A stretch of 40,384 bases of DNA from Rhodobiaceae bacterium UBA6963 (GTDB taxonomy: Bacteria; Pseudomonadota; Alphaproteobacteria; RS24), in the NCBI GenBank assembly GCA_002450335.1, contig DJZB01000022.1, forward strand, positions 174,008 to 214,391, in the 5' to 3' direction. Shown here piece by piece: positions 14,990-22,906 of the stretch (its first letter is position 1; each line of letters begins with the position of its first letter). The notes under the pieces are model-generated. The model worked only from the letters and a program-made list of their open reading frames with translations. It was not told the origin of the DNA and did not search any database. The translations under genes were made by a program, and so were the position numbers.

Positions 14990-16216
14990 TTAGTTCTGAC
15001 TTTTATGTAAGTAAAATTGCGAGACGTCAATTGTGCCGGTTTTGAAGCCTGCTTCACAATAGGCTAGATAATACTCCCACATTTGCTTAAAGCGCTCATC
15101 AAAGCCCATAGGCTTGATCTCATACCATTGTTCATTAAACCTGTCCCGCCAACGCGCAAGAGTCTCAGCATAATCCAGGCGGAAATCTACAGTTTCATGA
15201 AGTTTGAGATGAGCCTTATCAAATTCGTCTTTTAATACGACTTTTGAAGGTAGCATGCCGCCCGGGAAAATGTATTTTTGAATAAAATCAGTGTTTTTTC
15301 GGTAGGTATTGAATTTATCATCATCAATTGTAATGATTTGAAGCCCAGCTTTCCCACCGGGTTTAAGAATATTGGAGACTTTATTAAAAAAAGTTGGCCA
15401 ATATTTCTCGCCCACAGCCTCAAACATCTCAATGGAGGCAATTCTATCAAAATCACCCTGAACATCCCGGTAATCTTGTAATTTTATGGTGACCTTATCC
15501 GTTAGACCTTTTTTTTCCATGCGCGCAGAGGCATAGTCATACTGAGCTTGACTAATTGTTAGCCCGGTTACACGACATCCGATATGGGTGGCAGCATATT
15601 CTGCAAATCCGCCCCAACCACAACCAATTTCAAGGACATGATGCTCTTTTTTCAAATCTATTGATTGCACCAAAGATTTATATTTTTCAAGTTGCGCAGA
15701 TTCCAGCGAGTTATTCTTGTTTTTAAATATGGCCGATGAGTATGTCATGCTGGGGTCAAGCCATTTTTCATAAAAATTATTCCCTAAATCATAATGTTCA
15801 TAGATGTTTTTCTTTGAACCGGATCGAGAGTTCGGCCTCATAATATGGGATAACCGTGTTATGAGTTTTATAAATTTATTTTTACCTATGTGCTTGTTAA
15901 TTTCATCAAGGTTTAAGGTTAAAACTTCTAACAAGATTGAAATATGAGGTGATGACCAGCGTTTATTTAAATAACCTTCTCCAAAGCCAATAGCTCCGCC
16001 GCTTACAACCTGTTTTAATAAAGCCCAATCATGGACAATCAAAACCCCTTTGAGGTGTAAGTTTTCTTTACCCCTATAAGTCTCTGTTTTGCCATCCGGC
16101 CAATGCAATTCTATTGTGCCATGACGGATATTTTTTAATAGATAATCTATAAGGTTTGTAAAAACTTTAGTGCTCTTTGAGGGCATTAAGTTCGTGGTAT
16201 CTGATAAGGGGTGCAT
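14990..16216 (-). CDS. CFA-like SAM-dependent methyltransferase, possibly UfaM-like
   Basis: The 408-residue protein has the cyclopropane-fatty-acid synthase fold. An N-terminal lipid-binding domain is followed by IYEHYDLGNNFYEKWLDPSMTYSSA, SAM motif I VLEIGCGWGGFAEYAA (about 194-209) and SIEMFEAVGEKYW. Compared with E. coli Cfa, the bicarbonate-site glutamate is kept (E266) but the Cys of YSCA is Ser161 and the His of LLHTIG is Gln293. The subgroup with TIDD...FIQKYIFPGGMLPS that travels with a flavin amine oxidase and DUF1365 includes UfaM of Rhodobacter, which methylates unsaturated acyl chains on the way to furan fatty acids. I infer that role here; ordinary cyclopropane synthesis is the alternative. 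Confidence 0.82.
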   Translation of the reverse strand: MHPLSDTTNLMPSKSTKVFTNLIDYLLKNIRHGTIELHWPDGKTETYRGKENLHLKGVLIVHDWALLKQVVSGGAIGFGEGYLNKRWSSPHISILLEVLTLNLDEINKHIGKNKFIKLITRLSHIMRPNSRSGSKKNIYEHYDLGNNFYEKWLDPSMTYSSAIFKNKNNSLESAQLEKYKSLVQSIDLKKEHHVLEIGCGWGGFAEYAATHIGCRVTGLTISQAQYDYASARMEKKGLTDKVTIKLQDYRDVQGDFDRIASIEMFEAVGEKYWPTFFNKVSNILKPGGKAGLQIITIDDDKFNTYRKNTDFIQKYIFPGGMLPSKVVLKDEFDKAHLKLHETVDFRLDYAETLARWRDRFNEQWYEIKPMGFDERFKQMWEYYLAYCEAGFKTGTIDVSQFYLHKSQN

Positions 16217-16228
16217 AGTTTTTTTCTT

Positions 16229-17008
16229 TTATGTATATGTAATTCTTGACGACTCTTTCGACGGACGTTTTACATAGATTACACCTTTTAGGATAAGTCT
16301 CAAGGCTTCATAATGTATCCCGATGACAATTTTAAGTGTCATCAACGGGTATCTGAAAAAGGCTTTAAGCAGTTCCTTGTCGCTCAAGAATGCGCGGTGA
16401 CCGATAAAACTTGCCAATAAGAGCGGTGCGCCATTGCTTTTTTCTCTGATAATTACTTTTAGTTCATCATTCGGAATATCTGTTGTGAATGAATATTCCG
16501 CATCCATAGATATAAATGGTGAGACGTGCAGTTCCTTCCTGCGGTTATGTTTTGCAGGGAGGTCGCTATCGGTTTGGGGAACGACATAGATGTGATCCTC
16601 GCCGAATGTATTGTTGACCTCATAAATCATAACCGAAATTTTATTGTTTTTTAGGCAGTAATAAACCGTGATTGGGTTGAACACATATCCAAAGATGCGT
16701 GGGTAGCACATCACCAATATTTGATCAGGTGCCCCAATATTTTCTTTATCTAAAATGTTTTCAATAAAAGGCCTCAAAGGGGAGCCGTCTTTTGCACCAT
16801 GGTCAGATGTTCGAAAACTAAAAACATTGAAACGGTTTAAAGAGAATAGTTTGAGTTTTTTCGATAATGCCTCTAGCTCATCAATGTCGAGCAGTAATGA
16901 GAAAACCTTATATGCAAAACGGTGTTTTTTGGGCGCATAGCGAGCATGTCTTACAATGCCATGGTAAATGGCAGAATTTGAATGGCTGTTTTCGTTTTTA
17001 TGAAGCAT
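16229..17008 (-). CDS. DUF1365 family protein
   Basis: The 259-residue protein has the DUF1365 signature: SAIYHGIVRHARYAPKKHRFAYKVF near the N terminus, the NVFSFRTSDHGAKDG block, VMCYPRIFGYVFNPITVYYC in the middle and a MTLKIVIGIHYEALRLILKG segment near the end. The biochemical function is not established. The family is nearly always adjacent to a flavin amine oxidase and a CFA-like methyltransferase, as here. It overlaps the amine oxidase by 11 bases and is 12 bases before the methyltransferase, so all three are almost certainly one operon. A shared role in modifying acyl chains is inference from context. Confidence 0.88.
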   Translation of the reverse strand: MLHKNENSHSNSAIYHGIVRHARYAPKKHRFAYKVFSLLLDIDELEALSKKLKLFSLNRFNVFSFRTSDHGAKDGSPLRPFIENILDKENIGAPDQILVMCYPRIFGYVFNPITVYYCLKNNKISVMIYEVNNTFGEDHIYVVPQTDSDLPAKHNRRKELHVSPFISMDAEYSFTTDIPNDELKVIIREKSNGAPLLLASFIGHRAFLSDKELLKAFFRYPLMTLKIVIGIHYEALRLILKGVIYVKRPSKESSRITYT

Positions 17009-18287
17009 TCGCTATCGTCTCAATATGGTCACGACTTTCAATATCTGTGACAATTTTTTGTGCTGATTGCAAGCCATCTTCATGGAAACCGAAACCGGCC
17101 CATGCCCCGCAAAACCAAGTATTATAAGTTCCTTGAATTGATGCAAGGTTAGACTGAGCCTTAAAAGCTATGCTGTCGAACTGAGGATGATCATACTCAA
17201 AATATCCAAATGTTAGATCAGATGCAGGAGGTTCAGGTGGATTGAGTGTAACAAAAAGAGGGTATTCTTTATTTATGTTTTGCAGCCGGTTCATCCAGTA
17301 ACTAATTGTTACTATTATGTTATTTTCTTCATCTTTATTATGTAGATAATTCCATGCCGACCAAACTTTTTCACGCTTTGGCATTAGTCGCCGATCTCGG
17401 TGCAAATAAACTTGATTGGGAAGATATTTAATATCTGACAAGATTTGTCTTTCACTGGCATCAGCATCTTCTAACAGCGAGAGAGTTTGGTTGGTGTGAG
17501 CTGCAAAAATGACTGCATCAAATGTCTCAAAAGTAGCCTCATGATTGTTGTAAACCTGAACTTTCGAGTCCTGGCGGGTCACTTTGGTCACTTCAGAATT
17601 GACTTTGAAATCAGCTGATGTTGCGGCTACGAGCTTTTTCACATATTCCCGGCTACCACCTGTAACAGTTCGCCACTCAGGGCGGTCTTGATGTGTCAGC
17701 TTATGATTAATGAAAAAATTCAAAAACCCTTTTGCCGGAAAATCATTCATTGCTTTACTTGGCGTTGACCAGATTGCAGCCCCCATGGGGATGAGATAGT
17801 TATTCTTGAAATTTTCAGAAAATTTGTGACGCTTGAGCCAGTTCCCGAGGCTTTCGTTTGCGCTATCACTTAAATCACAATTGTTGGCAATTTTATTAAA
17901 TCGCAAAATCTCTTTCAGCATCATCCAGAAAGAGGGACGAAGTAAATTCCTTCGCTGGGCAAAAATGGTGTTCATTGAGTTTCCTGACCACTCAAGACCG
18001 CCGCTTTTTCTGTCAAAAGCGGAGCTGAAGGCAAAACTCATATTGCTTGAACTGGTTGCCACTGCAAGTTCTGCGAACAGGCTGGTTAGCCCGGGATAAT
18101 TCAGTTCATTATAGACAATAAAGCCGGTGTCTACGGCTATTTGTTGTCCGTCATAGTCAACATCAACCGTTGCGCTATGCCCACCAAGTCGCTCACGTTT
18201 TTCATAAACGGTAACGTCATGATTTTTGGAAAGTTTATAAGCGGCATAATTACCAGATATGCCGGCACCAATGACTGCAATTTTCAC
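16998..18287 (-). CDS. FAD-dependent amine-oxidase-like protein (COG2907), possibly UfaO-like
   Basis: The 429-residue flavoprotein starts with the Rossmann motif AVIGAGISGNYAAY (about 4-17) and continues with VYEKRERLGGHSATV and the DTGFIVYNELNYPGL block of the COG2907 NAD/FAD-binding family. The C-terminal FAD motif TWFCGAWAGFGFHEDGLQSA is present. It is cytosolic, possibly membrane-associated. The start is GTG 18287, with a purine-rich AAAGAG upstream. In Rhodobacter the homologous neighbour of the CFA-like gene is required for furan-fatty-acid formation; I infer a similar oxidation here. It follows the photolyase by 72 bases with no terminator and overlaps DUF1365. Confidence 0.85.
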   Translation of the reverse strand: MKIAVIGAGISGNYAAYKLSKNHDVTVYEKRERLGGHSATVDVDYDGQQIAVDTGFIVYNELNYPGLTSLFAELAVATSSSNMSFAFSSAFDRKSGGLEWSGNSMNTIFAQRRNLLRPSFWMMLKEILRFNKIANNCDLSDSANESLGNWLKRHKFSENFKNNYLIPMGAAIWSTPSKAMNDFPAKGFLNFFINHKLTHQDRPEWRTVTGGSREYVKKLVAATSADFKVNSEVTKVTRQDSKVQVYNNHEATFETFDAVIFAAHTNQTLSLLEDADASERQILSDIKYLPNQVYLHRDRRLMPKREKVWSAWNYLHNKDEENNIIVTISYWMNRLQNINKEYPLFVTLNPPEPPASDLTFGYFEYDHPQFDSIAFKAQSNLASIQGTYNTWFCGAWAGFGFHEDGLQSAQKIVTDIESRDHIETIANAS

Positions 18288-18359
18288 TTCGTAACTCTTT
18301 CACCCAAATACTTTCAACAGAATCGTATCAATATTCAATCTACCGATACGCGTCTGTTC

Positions 18360-19775
18360 CTAACGTCGAATTTGCTGAAAGGCATCCAAAGCACGATTGC
18401 GAGCATATTCGTGTTCGACGATCGGGTCGGGATAGCCCCCTTCCTGAAAGTCCACTCCTACAGTATCTGATTTTGCTTTCCATGGGGAGAATAAATGTTT
18501 TTGTTCTACATGCGCCAGTTCTGGAATGAACCGCTTGGTATATGCCCCTTGCGGGTCAAATTTTTCACCCTGAATAATGGGATTAAAAATTCTGAAGAAA
18601 GGCGCGGCATCTGCGCCGCTACCAGCGACCCATTGCCAACCGGCAATATTATTGGCCGGACAGGCATCTAAGAGACGATCCCAGAAGTATTTTTCCCCGG
18701 CACGCCAGTCAATCATCAAATGCTTGATCAAGAAACTTGCCGTAATCATACGGACGCGATTGTGCATATAACCCGTTCGGCGTAATTCCCGCATACCGGC
18801 ATCAACAAGTGGATAACCTGTTTTACCTTCTTTCCATTGTTGAAGTGCCTCCTCATTTCTCTCCCACGGAAAATCATTAAAAGAGGATTGCAAGTTTTGT
18901 GTCGCCATTTCAGGTACATGAAAAATAAGATGATATGAAAATTCACGCCATCCGATTTCGGCCAAAAATTTAGTGATTGTTTTTTCTGAAAAACTTTCAT
19001 GAGACTTCACGAATTGAATTTTTGACCAAATCTGGCGAGGGCTGATTTCTCCCCATCGCAGATAGGGCGACAATCGGGACGTTGCGGGGCGGTCGGGAAA
19101 ATCTCTAAACTCAGCATAAATCGCAAGACCTTCTTCAATAAATTTTTCTAGTTGTCGATTGGCGCCGGTTTCTCCCGGTGTCCATTCTTCCGTGATTAAA
19201 TCGGCATCATCGCTTAAAGGCGCTGTGGGTAAGGAAATTTGCAACGGGTCAGTGTCAGAATGTCCACGTAGTTTTGTTGGTCGTGGAAAGGGGGACTCAG
19301 GTGCATTTTCAGCCATGCATTGTCGCCAGAATGGGGAGAAGACCTTAAAATGTGACCCGGATTTATTTTTGATTAACCATGGCTCAAACAATAAAGAAGC
19401 GTTGAAACTAGAGCATTGAATGCCTTTATCGCTGAGTGTCTGCTTGATTTCTTTGTCTCTGGCTACGCTGTAGCCGTCATATTGTCGATTCCAAACAATT
19501 TCATCGGCCCCATAAAAACCGGTTAACTTTTGCAAAATCTCGAGTGGGCGACCCTCATAGAAATTCAAGGTCGCGCCAATTTTTTTAAGAGCTTGTCCAA
19601 GTTTGGTGAGGCTCTGCTCACGCCACCATGAAGCCGCCATGCCTATAGGCCTGTCATCTGGGTCAAAAATAAAAATAGGTATCACGCTTTTGCCTGATTG
19701 AGCCGCGTGTAAAAGAGCCGGATTATCTTCCAGGCGTAAATCTTGACGAAACCAATAAATGACGGAATTGGACAT
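18360..19775 (-). CDS. phrB: Deoxyribodipyrimidine photolyase, class I
   Basis: A 471-residue light-driven DNA repair flavoenzyme that splits cyclobutane pyrimidine dimers. The N-terminal antenna domain starts YWFRQDLRLEDNPAL. The FAD domain has SRLSPYLRWGEISPRQIW, the long W-x3-KTGYPLVDAGMRELRRTGYMHNRVRM region and the substrate/FAD block ACPANNIAGWQWVAGSGADAAPFFRIFNP (read as blocks NN, GWQW, DA, FFRIFNP). These fit CPD photolyase rather than cryptochrome. It is the first gene of the minus-strand cluster with amine oxidase, DUF1365, CFA-like and DUF3833. GGAGA lies 8 bases before the ATG, and a dyad sits just upstream of that. Photolyase genes are known members of ChrR-RpoE and of LitR light regulons. 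Confidence 0.93.
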   Translation of the reverse strand: MSNSVIYWFRQDLRLEDNPALLHAAQSGKSVIPIFIFDPDDRPIGMAASWWREQSLTKLGQALKKIGATLNFYEGRPLEILQKLTGFYGADEIVWNRQYDGYSVARDKEIKQTLSDKGIQCSSFNASLLFEPWLIKNKSGSHFKVFSPFWRQCMAENAPESPFPRPTKLRGHSDTDPLQISLPTAPLSDDADLITEEWTPGETGANRQLEKFIEEGLAIYAEFRDFPDRPATSRLSPYLRWGEISPRQIWSKIQFVKSHESFSEKTITKFLAEIGWREFSYHLIFHVPEMATQNLQSSFNDFPWERNEEALQQWKEGKTGYPLVDAGMRELRRTGYMHNRVRMITASFLIKHLMIDWRAGEKYFWDRLLDACPANNIAGWQWVAGSGADAAPFFRIFNPIIQGEKFDPQGAYTKRFIPELAHVEQKHLFSPWKAKSDTVGVDFQEGGYPDPIVEHEYARNRALDAFQQIRR

Positions 19776-19788
19776 GTGAAAGTCTCCA

Positions 19789-19805
19789 TATGTTTATGAA
19801 ACATA
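19789..19805. promoter_or_regulatory. Dyad TATGTTT-N3-AAACATA upstream of photolyase
   Basis: A perfect 7+7-bp inverted repeat with a 3-base spacer lies 13-29 bases upstream of the photolyase ATG, just outside its ribosome-binding site. On the coding strand it overlaps TATGTT, which has TCATCC 18 bases further upstream, a loose match to ECF-type promoters with TGATC-like -35 boxes. It may be an operator for the cluster. No regulator gene for it is in the window. Confidence 0.35.
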
Positions 19806-19867
19806 CGCTTGAGCAGACGGATTGGATGAGAGTTAAAGTGGTGTAAACACTTAAGAATGCACTCCGG

Positions 19868-19943
19868 TGGCTCCGCCTGCTGGGCTCGAACCAGCGACCC
19901 AATGATTAACAGTCATTTGCTCTACCAACTGAGCTAAGGCGGA
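19868..19943 (-). tRNA. tRNA-Asn (anticodon GTT)
   Basis: A 76-base cloverleaf on the minus strand starts TCCGCCT and ends AGGCGGA-G-CCA with the CCA encoded. The anticodon loop is CTGTTAA (GTT) between AATGA and TCATT, and the T-loop is GGTTCGAGCCC. Confidence 0.97.
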
Positions 19944-20014
19944 TCAGCCTACCGGATAGGTCGATATATCAAAGCATGGCACTTGCGCCAAGCTAAATTT
20001 ATCTTTTTTTCCTT

Positions 20015-20088
20015 TGGAGGCCACGCCCGGACTCGAACCGGGGTACACGGCTTTGCAGGCCGCTGCGTAACCACTCCGCCACGTGGCC
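20015..20088 (-). tRNA. tRNA-Cys (anticodon GCA)
   Basis: A 74-base cloverleaf on the minus strand starts GGCCACG and ends CGTGGCC-T-CCA with the CCA encoded. The anticodon loop CTGCAAA carries GCA between CGGC and GCCG. It lies 71 bases upstream of tRNA-Asn on the same strand, so the two may be one transcript. Confidence 0.97.
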
Positions 20089-20218
20089 ATTACACAAAGA
20101 TGAGGCATGCTATATCAAAGCCGGAAAAACAAAACAATCTTTTCATTGTTTTAATGCTAATTTCTTGTTTTCCATTGCACACAATCGTATAAGCAAAGAA
20201 TCCCATCTAGAGGTTAAG

Positions 20219-20884
20219 ATGATCGAGCAGATTATAGATTTTGAAGTCGCCAGAGAAGCAATGGTGGAGTGTCAGGTTTTACCCGGCGGCGTTCGTGACA
20301 CCAAGCTTTGTCGGGTTCTTAAGAACATCCCCCGCGAAGCCTATGTTCCTGAGAAATACAAAAATCTCGCTTATATGGACAAAAACATTCCATTATCTGG
20401 TGGGCGTGAAGTTTTAAATCCGCTTGTTTTGTCTATGCTTGTTGAACTTGCAGACATACAGCCGGATGATTTGGTTTTGGATATCGGGTGTGGTCTTGGA
20501 TATTCGACCGCTGTGTTGGCGTCTCTTGCCGGGACGGTTGTTGCGCTTGAAAATGACCCTGCCTTTGTAGAAAGTGCGAATACAGTTCTACAAAATCAAA
20601 ATATTGACAATGCAGTTGTTGTTGAAGGCGATCATTCAGCAGGTCAGCCGAAACAAGGGCCATTTAACGTAGTTTTCATTGGTGGTATGGTTGATGAAGT
20701 CCCTCACTGTTTACTTGAGCAGCTTGACGAAAATGGTCGTCTTGTTTGTGTTTCTACTTATGAAAATGCCAGCAGAGGGATAATTATCTCACGTCATGGA
20801 GACAGTTTTTCCGTAAATGCTGCGTTAGATGTAACTGCACCAAAAATGCTAGGCTTTGAGAAAGAAGAGCAGTTTTCTTTTTGA
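20219..20884 (+). CDS. pcm: Protein-L-isoaspartate O-methyltransferase family protein
   Basis: A 221-residue SAM-dependent methyltransferase of the PCMT family, which repairs isoaspartyl residues in aged proteins. It has AREAMVECQVLPGGVRD at the start, SAM motif I LVLDIGCGLGYSTAVLA (about 82-98) and the acidic ALENDP strand end. It is the divergent alphaproteobacterial form found next to tolC; the usual substrate loop is altered (MDKNIPLSGGREVLNP instead of the usual DGHTIS-type motif), so the repair activity is uncertain. ATG 20219 follows AGAGG at 20210-20214; a frame extension to 20165 lacks support. The order pcm, tolC, PopZ-like, valS is a conserved alphaproteobacterial block. Confidence 0.82.
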   Translation: MIEQIIDFEVAREAMVECQVLPGGVRDTKLCRVLKNIPREAYVPEKYKNLAYMDKNIPLSGGREVLNPLVLSMLVELADIQPDDLVLDIGCGLGYSTAVLASLAGTVVALENDPAFVESANTVLQNQNIDNAVVVEGDHSAGQPKQGPFNVVFIGGMVDEVPHCLLEQLDENGRLVCVSTYENASRGIIISRHGDSFSVNAALDVTAPKMLGFEKEEQFSF

Positions 20885-20915
20885 ACGTTCGTAAAGAGCT
20901 CAAAAAGTTATACAT

Positions 20916-22271
20916 ATGTCATTGATGAAACGACTTCTTACAATATTTGTTCTGACTTTTATCACGGTCGGAGACGGTTTCACCCAGTCTTTTGAGGAAG
21001 CCATGTCGCTTGCTTTGGGCAATAACCCTCAATTATTGGCCGCAACTTCAGAGTATAAAGCTATCCGACAAACTCAATTTGTTGCTTTAAGCGCAAGCTT
21101 ACCTCAATTTGAAGCTTACGCGCGTAGCTCAACAAATGACATGAAAACCAATTGTCTGATTGATTTAAACGGTATTTGCAACGGCGCGGCTGTAGATGAT
21201 GAAGTCCCACCATTTATGGAAGAGCATGACAGTGAAGGCTGGGGTGTAAATGCCAGTATGGATGTTTTTACCAGTGGTAAGAATTTTAATGAGTTCCGGA
21301 AAGCGCGCGCCGATATCGCAGCCCAGAAAATTAGCCTGCAAAATACAGAACAGACAGTGCTGTTGAATGCTGCACAAGCATTTCTTGATGTGTTGCGTGA
21401 TCAGGCCTTGACCAATCTTCGTCAAAAGAATGTCGAAGTTTTAGAAAGACAATTTCAAGCTGTAAAAGATCAATTTGAGGTCGGCATTGTAACGCGGACC
21501 GATGTGGCACAATCCGAGTCACGTCTTAAGCTTGCGCAATCAAATCTGCTTTTACAAAACGCTTCGCTTTCTGCTTCCAGAGCCACTTACCAAGAAGTTA
21601 TCGGACAGCCACCGGGTAGGCTTATACCTCCGGAAGATTTGCCGGAATTACCTGAATTGCTTGAGCAGGCTTTGATTATTGCAAGATCGAACAGCCCAAT
21701 TTTACGTTCTGCGCAAGAAGTTGCCCGTGGAGCAAAATATGCGACCTACAGCACGGTAGCGGCAAGCCTGCCTCAAGTGCGTCTGTTCGGGAATTACTCA
21801 GTTATGGATGATCCAACACGTATGAAAGTCGGTTTACAAGAAGAGGTTACGAATTTCGGGGTTGAGGTCAAGATGCCCGTTTTTACTGGCGGGCGATCTA
21901 TTGCGGCAATTAATGCGTCGCGGCATGTTTCCAATAATTCAAAATATAATGTTCACGCAGCGTCCAATCAGGTTCAAAAACTGGTGACTATTGCTTGGTT
22001 TGATTTTAATGCTGCTGGTGGCCGTGTTGAGGCATCTAATGGTCAAATATTAGCCTCTAAAATCGCGCTTGAGGGTGTCCAGCAAGAGCGTGAGCTTGGG
22101 ACACGCACAACTTTGGATGTGTTAAATGCGGAGCAAGAGCTCCTTGATGCCCGTGTTGCGCAGGTTCAGGCCGAGCGCGACCAGATACTTTCAGCCTATA
22201 AATTGCTTTCGGCTATTGGCAGATTAACAGGTGATAATCTTGAACTTATTCCTACATCGCTTGCTGACTAA
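20916..22271 (+). CDS. tolC: TolC-family outer-membrane efflux channel
   Basis: A 451-residue outer-membrane channel for type I secretion and multidrug efflux. It has an N-terminal signal peptide (about 1-23, FVLTFITVGDGFTQS), two outer-membrane-efflux repeats with long coiled coils, and the motifs FEEAMSLALGNNPQL, DQFEVGIVTRTDVAQSESRL and QERELGTRTTLDVLNAEQELLDARV that mark the helix-turn regions. Residues 68-95 hold a Cys pair in a predicted extracellular loop (NCLIDLNGIC). No inner-membrane or adaptor partner is close, as is usual for this locus. A second ATG at 20925 is an alternative start. Confidence 0.92.
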   Translation: MSLMKRLLTIFVLTFITVGDGFTQSFEEAMSLALGNNPQLLAATSEYKAIRQTQFVALSASLPQFEAYARSSTNDMKTNCLIDLNGICNGAAVDDEVPPFMEEHDSEGWGVNASMDVFTSGKNFNEFRKARADIAAQKISLQNTEQTVLLNAAQAFLDVLRDQALTNLRQKNVEVLERQFQAVKDQFEVGIVTRTDVAQSESRLKLAQSNLLLQNASLSASRATYQEVIGQPPGRLIPPEDLPELPELLEQALIIARSNSPILRSAQEVARGAKYATYSTVAASLPQVRLFGNYSVMDDPTRMKVGLQEEVTNFGVEVKMPVFTGGRSIAAINASRHVSNNSKYNVHAASNQVQKLVTIAWFDFNAAGGRVEASNGQILASKIALEGVQQERELGTRTTLDVLNAEQELLDARVAQVQAERDQILSAYKLLSAIGRLTGDNLELIPTSLAD

Positions 22272-22355
22272 TCAATTTACTATGCCTCTAACAATAATTT
22301 GATTAAGCTTTAATAAATTTATGTTGCGTTCAATGTCGTATTTCTCAAACGAACA

Positions 22356-22823
22356 ATGGACGACGAAAAGAAAAATTCAGAAGACGAAGCACAGAAGCTC
22401 GCAGACTATATTTCATCTGACACAAAAATAGGCTCATCTTCACCTGCACCCTCTATTCCTGGAGACGACAAGCAGTTTGAAGATATTGTAAGAGCTGTTG
22501 AAATACTGGTTGGGGATAAGAATAACCGCCACACCTCTACTCAAAAGGATATGGGAGAGGCTGGTAAAGTCATGCAGGCTGTTGAGGATAATATCACAGT
22601 AAATAATGAGGCTTGGGCTGTTGACCAAATACTGCAAGATGAAGAAACAGCAAGTCCACAAATGTCTGTTCTTGAAGTTTTGATTCGTGATGCATTGCCT
22701 GATTTACTGCAAGACTGGATAGATAAAAACATGGAACCGATTGCCACTGAACTGATAAAGCGTGACGCTTTGCATGATGCGGTTGCACAAGTCTGGTCAA
22801 AGAAAATGAAAAACTCATCTTGA
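22356..22823 (+). CDS. PopZ-like (DUF2497) polar organizing protein
   Basis: The 155-residue acidic protein has a disordered Asp/Glu/Ser-rich N-terminal two-thirds and a conserved helical C terminus VLEVLIRDALPDLLQDWIDKNMEPIATELI (read as L-x-x-LP-x-LL-x-xWID-x-N). This is the DUF2497 region, which in Caulobacter PopZ drives oligomerisation at the cell pole and anchors the chromosome origin. The position between tolC and valS is the conserved place of this gene in alphaproteobacteria. The alternative is an unrelated acidic protein, but the C-terminal pattern and context argue against that. Polar assembly in this organism is inference. Confidence 0.75.
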   Translation: MDDEKKNSEDEAQKLADYISSDTKIGSSSPAPSIPGDDKQFEDIVRAVEILVGDKNNRHTSTQKDMGEAGKVMQAVEDNITVNNEAWAVDQILQDEETASPQMSVLEVLIRDALPDLLQDWIDKNMEPIATELIKRDALHDAVAQVWSKKMKNSS

Positions 22824-22906
22824 GCCCTATAAGCCATTGAAGACTATAAAAGATTGTAGTACCCACGGGAATACGATTATTCTTTGACCGATAATGAGTC
22901 CGGTAA

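Noticed and set aside
19983..20192. Plus-strand frame across tRNA-Cys (GGHARTRTGVHGFAGRC)
   Set aside because: Antisense translation of tRNA-Cys, another standard artefact.
22264..22308. TAATCAA...TTGATTA repeat after tolC as a terminator
   Set aside because: The stem is only 7 AT-rich pairs with a long loop and no T tract.
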